Positions 5,485 through 10,655 of a stretch of DNA of 10,655 bases are shown here, one piece after another (the stretch's first letter is position 1; every line of letters begins with the position of its first letter). The notes under the pieces are model-generated. The model saw only the letters and a list, made by a program, of their open reading frames with translations. It had not been told where the DNA came from and did not search any database. Location of the stretch: contig CAMICF010000091.1 of the NCBI GenBank assembly GCA_946222495.1, forward strand, positions 1-10,655, in the 5' to 3' direction. Made by a program: the position numbers and the translations under genes. The stretch comes from an uncultured Janibacter sp. GTDB taxonomy: Bacteria; Actinomycetota; Actinomycetes; Actinomycetales; Dermatophilaceae.

Positions 5485-7037
5485 CCCACCGAGCGCGGCG
5501 TCCAGACCCGACCGTCCGCGGTGACCCGGGTCGTCGAGGCACCGATGATCACGAGGCAGCCCATGTCGACGGACTCGACGTCGAGCTCGCCGAGCGTCGT
5601 CACGGTCACCGACTCCGCGTCGCGCCCCACGTGGCGGGCGACGACGACGACGCGCTCCGGGCCCACGGCGGACACGAGAAGGTCGCGCGCGGTGCCCAGG
5701 GTGTCCGGTCGTGAGCGCGACCGCGGGTTGTAGAGCGCGATCGAGAGGTCGTGGGTCGCGAGGGCGGTGAGCCGGTCGGCGAGCACCTCCCAGGGCTTGA
5801 GGTTGTCGCTGAGGTTGACCAGCGCGTGGTCGCCTCCGAGGACCGCGCCGACGAGGGCGCTCGCCGCGTGGGCGGCCGTCACGCCCGGCACGACCCGCAC
5901 GGGCACGTCTGCGGCAGAAGGGTCCTCGGCCAGGACGGCCTCGCGCGACTCGAAGAGCGCGGTGGCCATCCCGAAGACCCCCGCATCACCCCCGGAGACG
6001 AGCGCGACGTCCTCGCCGCCTCGGGCGAGGTCGAGGGCCAGGCGCCCCCGGTCGAGCTCGACCGAGTTGCCGGAGGCGTGCCGGGTCAGGCCGGTGCGCT
6101 GCGGCACCCGCGCCACGTACGGCGCATAGCCGACGACGTGGTCGACCCGGGCGAGCACCTCGGCCGCCTGCGGGGTGAGCCAGTGGTCCGGCCCCGGTCC
6201 CAGGCCCACGACGTGCACGGTGCCGGCGGTGCCACGTCCAGGGGCGTCGTCCCCCTCACCGGAGGTCAGCCGGACGAAGTCCGCGGCACGACCGGCAGAG
6301 TCGTCCCGCAGTCCCTCGCCGGGGACGACGACGAGGGACATGTAGGGCACCCGACCCTCGTCGACCTCTGCGGCCGGGAGCACGAGCTCCCCTGCGCCGG
6401 AGGCGCGCTCGACGTAGACGGCGCGCTCGAGCATCCCCGCTTGGCGCAGCGCCTCACGGACGCCGGCGAAGGTGCGGCCGAGCTTCATGATGATCGCCGC
6501 GTCGGTGTCGGCGAGGCGGCGGGCGAGCTCGGGGACGGGCAGCGTGCCGGGCAGGACGGTGAGGGTGTCCTCGTGGCGGCAGAGGCCGGTCGCGACCGCG
6601 GCGGTGGCGGCGGACAGCGAGGTGATCCCGGGGACGACCTCGGTGGGGTAGCGGGGGCTGAGCCGGTCGTGGACGTACATGAAGGAGCCGAAGAAGAGCG
6701 GGTCGCCCACAGCGAGGACGACGACGGTGCGGCCGGCCGCGAGGTGGCTCTCGAGGCGCTCGGAGCACTCGTCGTAGAAGTCGGCCAGCGCTCCGTAGTA
6801 CCCGCGCGGGTGGTCGGTGAGGCCGGTCGTCACCGGGTAGCGCAGCTCTTCCTCGACGGCGCCCTCGGGGATGAGGTCGGCGGCGATGGATCGTGCCATC
6901 GACTGCTTGCCGGTGCCCGCGTGGTAGGCGATGACGTCGGCGTCGCGGATGAGCCGGGCGGCCTTGAGGGTGATGAGCTCGGGGTCGCCGGGGCCGATGC
7001 CGACGCCGTAGAAGCGGCCGGTCGTGGTGCCGCTCAT
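5481..7037 (-). CDS. cobIJ: CobI-CobJ fusion: precorrin-2 C20-methyltransferase / precorrin-3B C17-methyltransferase
   Basis: This 518-residue bifunctional cytoplasmic enzyme carries two SAM-dependent tetrapyrrole methylases. The N-terminal CobI half (about 8-245) converts precorrin-2 to precorrin-3A; it opens with YGVGIGPGDPELITLKA (10-26) and has LAVGDPLFFGS (108-118). A polar linker (about 246-271) leads to the CobJ half (about 273-518), which methylates C17 of precorrin-3B and contracts the ring to precorrin-4. This half opens VHVVGLGPGPDHWLTPQA (274-291) and has LVSGGDAGVFGMA (346-358) and IALYNPRSRSR (433-443). The fusion occurs in other actinobacteria. ATG at 7037 overlaps the cobH stop as ATGA. 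The frame is open above it to 7736, but that part is the shadow of cobH. It is the last gene of cobG-cobH-cobIJ. Confidence 0.96.
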   Translation of the reverse strand: MSGTTTGRFYGVGIGPGDPELITLKAARLIRDADVIAYHAGTGKQSMARSIAADLIPEGAVEEELRYPVTTGLTDHPRGYYGALADFYDECSERLESHLAAGRTVVVLAVGDPLFFGSFMYVHDRLSPRYPTEVVPGITSLSAATAAVATGLCRHEDTLTVLPGTLPVPELARRLADTDAAIIMKLGRTFAGVREALRQAGMLERAVYVERASGAGELVLPAAEVDEGRVPYMSLVVVPGEGLRDDSAGRAADFVRLTSGEGDDAPGRGTAGTVHVVGLGPGPDHWLTPQAAEVLARVDHVVGYAPYVARVPQRTGLTRHASGNSVELDRGRLALDLARGGEDVALVSGGDAGVFGMATALFESREAVLAEDPSAADVPVRVVPGVTAAHAASALVGAVLGGDHALVNLSDNLKPWEVLADRLTALATHDLSIALYNPRSRSRPDTLGTARDLLVSAVGPERVVVVARHVGRDAESVTVTTLGELDVESVDMGCLVIIGASTTRVTADGRVWTPRSVG

Positions 7038-7702
7038 GCCAGCTCGTCCGGGTTGGCGAGGGCGTTGAGCGAGGCGGCGGCCATCGCGGACCCACCGCGG
7101 CGGCCGTGGACGACGAGCCAGGGGACCGGGCCGCCCGGGAGGTCGTGCTCGGCGAGCGCGACCTTGGACTCGGCGGACCCGACGAAGCCGACCGGCATGC
7201 CGATGACGGCGGCCGGTCGCGGGGCGCCGTCGTGGAGCATCTCGAGCAGGTGGAAGAGCGCGGTCGGCGCATTGCCGATGGCCACGACCGCGCCCTCGAG
7301 GCGGTCGGCCCAGAGGGAGACGGCGGCCGCGGCGCGGGTCGTGCCCCACTCGGCGGCCAGCCCCGGGACGGGCTCCTCGCGCAGCGTGCAGACGACGGCG
7401 TTGTCGGCGGGCAGCCGCCGACGGGTGATGCCCTGGGCGAGCATGTTGCTGTCGGTGAGGACCGGCGCCCCGGCGAGCAGCGCCGTGCGCGTGGCGGATG
7501 CGACGTCGGGGTGCGCCGCGATCTCGTTCGTGATCCCGACGTCGCCGGCGGCGTGGATGATCCGGACCGCGGCACCGTGGAGGTCCGCGGGCAGCGTGGT
7601 GAGGTTCGCCTCCTCGCGGATCATCCCGAAGGAGCGGCGGTAGATCTCCTGCCCGTCGGTGACGTAGTCGTACCGGCGGGGTGGCTGACGCAGGTCGGTC
7701 AT
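7034..7702 (-). CDS. cobH: Precorrin-8X methylmutase CobH
   Basis: CobH shifts the methyl group from C11 to C12 of precorrin-8X to give hydrogenobyrinate, a late step of the aerobic pathway. The 222-residue product is of normal length and matches the family throughout: EIYRRSFGMIREEA (19-32), catalytic-type His50 in RIIHAAGDVGI, APVLTDSNMLAQGI (79-92), AIGNAPTALFHLLEM (141-155), GMPVGFVGSAESK (168-180) and the C-terminal GRRGGSAMAAASLNA (200-214). The residues just after His50 (AAGDVG) differ from the HxCGxVD form seen in some homologues, but the histidine is kept. ATG at 7702 overlaps the cobG stop by 4 bp; the end overlaps cobIJ by 4 bp. The longer open frame upstream (to 8374) is a shadow of cobG. 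Confidence 0.95.
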   Translation of the reverse strand: MTDLRQPPRRYDYVTDGQEIYRRSFGMIREEANLTTLPADLHGAAVRIIHAAGDVGITNEIAAHPDVASATRTALLAGAPVLTDSNMLAQGITRRRLPADNAVVCTLREEPVPGLAAEWGTTRAAAAVSLWADRLEGAVVAIGNAPTALFHLLEMLHDGAPRPAAVIGMPVGFVGSAESKVALAEHDLPGGPVPWLVVHGRRGGSAMAAASLNALANPDELA

Positions 7703-8814
7703 GAGTCCTTCTCCGATGAAGAGCCTTGTGCGGCAACGATGTCCGCGACAGTGGTCGGGTTGAGAGTGGTGACGTGCTGGCGCGCGGGGTGGCCGCAGGA
7801 GCGGTCGCAGCCGATGACGTGGACGGGTGGGCCGGAGGCGTCGACGAAGGGCGCCGCCTCGCGGGCCAGGTCCCGCGTCGCGGTCGTGGTCCGTCCGCAC
7901 GACGGCGCTCCGGCGCACGCGGTGAGGACGGTCCAGGGGGAGTCCGGGGTGACGGCGAAGCCCGCCTCGGCGAGCTCGTCGGCGCGCTCCGCTCCGCCGG
8001 GGAGCACCATCGATCGCCACGGGGTGAGTCGCACGCTGGTCGAGGTGCGACGGATGAGCCGCGAGAGCGCGCCGGCCATCTCGGGCGTCAGCAGCCCCAG
8101 CGGCACGAGCGCGATGAGGTCCTCGCCCACCGGACCGGGGGCGGGCGGCTCGCCGGCTTCGACGGCGAAGGGGGCGCCCCCCGGCAGCAGCGCCGAGCGG
8201 ACGTCCTCGGGCAGGTCGCGCACGTTCCACGTGCGCTCGTCGGTGCGTGCGGCGAGGAAGGCCCGGGCCACGTCGAGCGCGGTCCGGGCTGCGTCCTCCC
8301 GGGGCACAGTGACGGATCGGCCGTCGACGAGGACCCGAGCGAGGCCCCCTTCGGCGACGACCGCGATGTCCCACGGCTCGCCCAGCACCGCGCCGTCCGC
8401 CCCGGCAACGGCGAGGAGGAAGCGCCCCGGCAGCCCCGCCAGGTCGGGGTCCGCGAGGAGGCCCTCGTCCAGCGCGGCCACCAGGTCGTCGAGCCCGGCG
8501 TCGGGGTCGGCGACGATGTTGCGGGCCTTGTCGTGCGGCCCCGAGGGGATGAGCCCGAGGTCGCCGATGGCGGCGACGAGCTCGCGGGGGAGCGGGTCGG
8601 GCAGACCGCGCAGCTGGAGGCTCCCGCGGGAGGTCAGCGTGACGTCGGGATCACCGAAGCGCCCTGCGAGGGAGGAGATCTCGGCGAGCGTCGCCGGAGC
8701 GACCCGACCGCCGGGCAGCCGCAGCCGCACCATCGCCCCGTCCGCGGAGACGAAGGGGGCCAGCAGCCCCGGGCAGCGGTCGGCGCCGTCCCGGGATGGC
8801 GAAGGGGTGGTCAC
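7699..8814 (-). CDS. cobG: Precorrin-3B synthase CobG
   Basis: CobG is the oxygen-dependent iron-sulfur enzyme that converts precorrin-3A to precorrin-3B, the step defining the aerobic pathway. The 371-residue product belongs to the nitrite/sulfite reductase superfamily. A ferredoxin-like half-domain (about 12-75) includes LTSRGSLQLRGL (60-71). Four cysteines near the end, C300-x5-C306 and C336-x3-C340 (TACAGAPSCGR; GCDRSCGHP), are spaced as 4Fe-4S ligands of this superfamily. GTG 8814 is chosen because upstream codons as far as an ATG at 8880 read through the antisense of the riboswitch and add no family sequence. No ribosome binding site precedes it; a TAGGCT -10 ends 8 nt before it, so the mRNA may be leaderless. 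It heads the cobG-cobH-cobIJ operon. Confidence 0.92.
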   Translation of the reverse strand: MTTPSPSRDGADRCPGLLAPFVSADGAMVRLRLPGGRVAPATLAEISSLAGRFGDPDVTLTSRGSLQLRGLPDPLPRELVAAIGDLGLIPSGPHDKARNIVADPDAGLDDLVAALDEGLLADPDLAGLPGRFLLAVAGADGAVLGEPWDIAVVAEGGLARVLVDGRSVTVPREDAARTALDVARAFLAARTDERTWNVRDLPEDVRSALLPGGAPFAVEAGEPPAPGPVGEDLIALVPLGLLTPEMAGALSRLIRRTSTSVRLTPWRSMVLPGGAERADELAEAGFAVTPDSPWTVLTACAGAPSCGRTTTATRDLAREAAPFVDASGPPVHVIGCDRSCGHPARQHVTTLNPTTVADIVAAQGSSSEKDS

Positions 8815-8822
8815 GGCGCAGC

Positions 8823-8828
8823 AGCCTA
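8823..8828 (-). promoter_or_regulatory. Putative -10 element of the cobG-cobH-cobIJ operon
   Basis: On the minus strand this is TAGGCT, a TAnnnT match ending 8 nt before the cobG GTG. It would give an mRNA with almost no leader, which agrees with the absence of a ribosome binding site. It lies in the position of the cobN -35 region, 12 bp from the divergent cobN -10. Confidence 0.4.
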
Positions 8829-8840
8829 CGTGCCCCCCGG

Positions 8841-8846
8841 TAGAGT
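8841..8846 (+). promoter_or_regulatory. Putative -10 element of cobN
   Basis: TAGAGT, identical to the hexamer ahead of the cbiM riboswitch and placed similarly. Transcription would start near 8853, at the 5' edge of the aptamer. No good -35 was seen; 8817-8822 matches poorly. Confidence 0.45.
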
Positions 8847-8851
8847 GCGAG

Positions 8852-8939
8852 GCAGCCGATCGGCGCGGAACCCGGTGCAAGTCCGGGACGGTCCCGCCAC
8901 TGTGAGCGAGTCATCGCGAGTCAGACACGCCCGATCGGT
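8852..8939 (+). promoter_or_regulatory. Cobalamin riboswitch (leader of cobN)
   Basis: A second cobalamin aptamer, expected to repress CobN synthesis when cobalamin is abundant. GAACCCGG starts at 8868 with CCCGG/CCGGG pairing (8871-8875 with 8883-8887). CCACTG is at 8897-8902 and AGTCAG at 8919-8924. A closing helix of eight pairs joins 8856-8863 to 8931-8938, with a possible G-U pair beyond. From GAACCC to AGTCAG it differs from the cbiM riboswitch by five substitutions and one gap. GCGA/TCGC (8906-8909 with 8914-8917) replaces GCGG/CCGC there, a compensatory change. It points toward cobN only; the divergent cobG operon carries none. Confidence 0.93.
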
Positions 8940-8978
8940 CGGCCCGGACGACCGCGTGCGGGTCCCTCCCTTCGAACC

Positions 8979-9004
8979 GCGGGGCGCGGCACCCCGCAGA
9001 GGAG
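8979..9004 (+). promoter_or_regulatory. Hairpin and ribosome binding site ahead of cobN
   Basis: GCGGGG (8979-8984) pairs with CCCCGC (8992-8997) around a 7-nt loop and directly abuts the AGAGGAG ribosome binding site (8998-9004), which lies 8 nt before the GTG. A second hairpin is possible at 8946-8965 (GGAC with GTCC, plus an inner GC stem). CTCC at 8966-8969 could pair with GGAG at 9001-9004. No U-tract is present, so translational control is more likely than termination. The exact switch is not resolved. Confidence 0.4.
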
Positions 9005-9012
9005 CTCACGAC

Positions 9013-10655
9013 GTGACGACCGTCGCCCTGCTGTCCACCTCCGACACCGACCTGCTCAGCGCGAGGACGGCCAACGACACCGCCGTCTCCGGCGCCCACT
9101 TCGTCGTCGGCAACCCCGCCCGCCTCACCGACGAGCAGATCGCCGAGCGCGTCTCGGGCGCCGACATCGTCGTCGTCCGCTACCTCGGCTCCCCGCAGGG
9201 GCTGTGGGAGGGCTTCGCTGACCTGCGCTCGGCCAGCGCCCCGCTCGTCGTGCTCGGCGGCACCCAGGAGCCCGACGCGGCCCTCATGGAGCTCTCGACC
9301 GTCCCGCCCGGCACCGCCGCGGAGGCCCACCGCTATCTCGCCGAGGGCGGTCCCGCCAACCTCACCCAGCTGCACGCCTTCCTCGGGGACACCCTGCTCC
9401 TCACGGGTGAGGGCTTCGAGGCGCCGCAGGCCCTGCCGCAGTGGGGGATCCTCGAGCGGGACGAGCCGTCCGCTCTGAGCGGCACCCCCCGTCGCCCGCG
9501 GGTCGGCGTCCTCATCTACCGGGCCCAGTACGCGGCCGGCAACACCGCCTACGCGCACGCGCTCGCCGACGCGATCGACGAGGCCGGCGGGCAGGGTGTC
9601 GTCATCCACTCCGCCTCCCTGCGCGATGCCCCCGACGGGCTGCTCGAGGAGCTCGGCACTCTCGACGCGCTCGTCACCACGGTCCTCGCGGCCGGTGGCA
9701 CCAAGCCCGCCACCGCCGGCGCCGGCGAGGACGACGAGGCGTGGGACGTGGAAAAGCTCGCCGCGCTCGACATCCCGATCCTCCAGGGCCTCTGCCTCAC
9801 CTGGGGCCGCGCCGACTGGGCGGAGTCCGACGACGGCATGAGCCCGCTCGACGTGGCGACCCAGGTCGCGGTCCCCGAGTTCGACGGGCGGCTCATCACG
9901 GTCGCCTTCTCCTTCAAGGAGTTCGACGAGGAGGGCCTGCCGCACTACGTCGCCGACCCGGAGCGCGCGGCCCGTGTCGCCGGCATCGCGGTCAACCACG
10001 CGCGGCTGCGCTCCACGCCCGTGGAGGAGCGCAAGATCGCCGTCGTCCTCTCCGCCTACCCGACGAAGCACTCCCGCCTCGGCAACGCGGTCGGCCTGGA
10101 CACCCCCGTCTCGACGATCCGCCTGCTTCGCGAGATGCGGGCCGCGGGCTACGACCTCGGCGAGGGCTTCACCGGGATGGACCCCCTGCCCGAGGTGGCG
10201 GGCGAGGCGCCCGACACCACGTGCGGCAATGCCCTCATCCACGAGCTCATCGCCGCCGGTGGGCAGGACGAGGAGTGGCTCACCCAGGAGCAGGTCGAGG
10301 GCGCGCAGGTGCGCATCCCCGCCGACCGCTACCGGCAGTGGTTCGACCGGCTGCCCGCGGACCTCCGCGAGGCGATGACCGATCACTGGGGCGAGGCGCC
10401 CGGCGAGGTCTTCGTCGACACCACCCGCGACGCGAAGGGGGAGATCGTCACCGCTGCCCTCGTGCGCGGCAACGTGGCGCTCCTCGTGCAGCCGCCGCGC
10501 GGCTTCGGCGAGAACCCGATCGCGATCTACCACGACCCCGACCTGCCGCCGACGCACCACTACCTCGCGACCTACCGCTGGATCGAGGAGGAGTTCGGCG
10601 CGCACGCCGTCGTCCACGTCGGCAAGCACGGCAACCTCGAGTGGCTCTCCGGCAA
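9013..10655 (+). CDS. cobN: Cobaltochelatase subunit CobN (5' part, continues beyond window)
   Basis: CobN is the large subunit of the ATP-dependent aerobic cobaltochelatase, which with CobS and CobT inserts Co2+ into hydrogenobyrinic acid a,c-diamide. The first 547 codons are present and open to the right edge; family members are usually well over 1,000 residues, so about half is seen. The N-terminus VTTVALLSTSDTDLLSAR, the motif GNAVGLDTP (357-365) and HVGKHGNLEWLSG (535-547, at the edge) are typical of CobN and related magnesium-chelatase H subunits. GTG 9013 is supported by GAGGAG 8 nt upstream and by the N-terminal motif. It is preceded by a cobalamin riboswitch and divergent from cobG. 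A long antisense open frame (8911-10629) is a shadow. Confidence 0.96.
   Translation, partial: MTTVALLSTSDTDLLSARTANDTAVSGAHFVVGNPARLTDEQIAERVSGADIVVVRYLGSPQGLWEGFADLRSASAPLVVLGGTQEPDAALMELSTVPPGTAAEAHRYLAEGGPANLTQLHAFLGDTLLLTGEGFEAPQALPQWGILERDEPSALSGTPRRPRVGVLIYRAQYAAGNTAYAHALADAIDEAGGQGVVIHSASLRDAPDGLLEELGTLDALVTTVLAAGGTKPATAGAGEDDEAWDVEKLAALDIPILQGLCLTWGRADWAESDDGMSPLDVATQVAVPEFDGRLITVAFSFKEFDEEGLPHYVADPERAARVAGIAVNHARLRSTPVEERKIAVVLSAYPTKHSRLGNAVGLDTPVSTIRLLREMRAAGYDLGEGFTGMDPLPEVAGEAPDTTCGNALIHELIAAGGQDEEWLTQEQVEGAQVRIPADRYRQWFDRLPADLREAMTDHWGEAPGEVFVDTTRDAKGEIVTAALVRGNVALLVQPPRGFGENPIAIYHDPDLPPTHHYLATYRWIEEEFGAHAVVHVGKHGNLEWLSG

Noticed and set aside
5751..7643. A 630-codon open frame on the plus strand opposite cobIJ and cobH
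   Set aside because: Same shadow effect. It crosses two well-supported genes, has low-complexity charged composition and no domain signature.
8815..8880. N-terminal extension of cobG to ATG 8880
   Set aside because: It lies antisense to the riboswitch and adds 22 residues with no family similarity; the GTG at 8814 fits the -10 and the protein start better.
7106..8905. A 599-codon plus-strand frame, and a minus-strand frame 7034-8374
   Set aside because: Shadows of cobG and cobH in other frames; Ser/Arg/Pro-rich with no motifs.
8911..10629. A 572-codon open frame on the minus strand opposite cobN
   Set aside because: It is the antisense shadow of cobN in very GC-rich DNA. It is rich in Gly, Arg, Asp, Glu and Val without motifs, while the plus strand has unmistakable CobN motifs.
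1..10655. CRISPR array, tRNA, rRNA, insertion sequence, integrase or phage genes
   Set aside because: No regularly spaced repeats, no clover-leaf-like sequence with expected conserved blocks, and no transposase or integrase motifs were seen in any frame.

Overview
The window is very GC-rich, tightly packed bacterial DNA. It has GTG starts, ATGA-type gene overlaps, actinobacterial-looking TAnnnT -10 elements and a fused CobI-CobJ enzyme. These traits point to an actinobacterium, plausibly of the Micrococcales/Intrasporangiaceae type; that placement is inferred from style and gene content, not from any search. The content is mostly a cobalamin (vitamin B12) locus: cobalt import plus part of the aerobic, late-cobalt-insertion route of corrin-ring synthesis.

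Layout from left to right. (1) Positions 1-776, minus strand: a class I SAM-dependent methyltransferase cut by the left edge. (2) Positions 777-1047: a regulatory stretch with a perfect 18-bp palindrome, a plus-strand promoter and a cobalamin riboswitch. (3) Positions 1048-3671, plus strand: cbiM-cbiN-cbiQ-cbiO, a complete ECF-type cobalt transporter whose genes all overlap. (4) Positions 3738-4825, minus strand: a two-gene unit unrelated to B12 (a RibD/DHFR-like reductase, then a DinB/DUF664 protein). (5) Positions 4927-5484, plus strand: a hotdog-fold thioesterase-like protein. (6) Positions 5481-8814, minus strand: cobG-cobH-cobIJ, transcribed from 8814 leftward with 4-bp overlaps. (7) Positions 8815-9012: a divergent control region with back-to-back promoters and a second cobalamin riboswitch. 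(8) Positions 9013 to the right edge, plus strand: the first 547 codons of cobN.

How the genes fit together. CbiMNQO brings in Co2+. The CobI half of CobIJ makes precorrin-3A, CobG oxidises it to precorrin-3B, and the CobJ half contracts the ring to precorrin-4. CobH later makes hydrogenobyrinate. CobN, with CobS/CobT subunits not seen here, inserts the cobalt. The two plus-strand units (import and chelation) each begin with a riboswitch. The cobG operon has no riboswitch of its own visible, but its promoter abuts that of cobN. CobK, CobL, CobM and the later enzymes are not in the window.

I found no clearly novel system. The observations most worth checking are the operator-like palindrome at 794-811, a covarying helix between the two riboswitches, the overlapping cobG/cobN promoters, and the fusion of two non-consecutive pathway steps in CobIJ.
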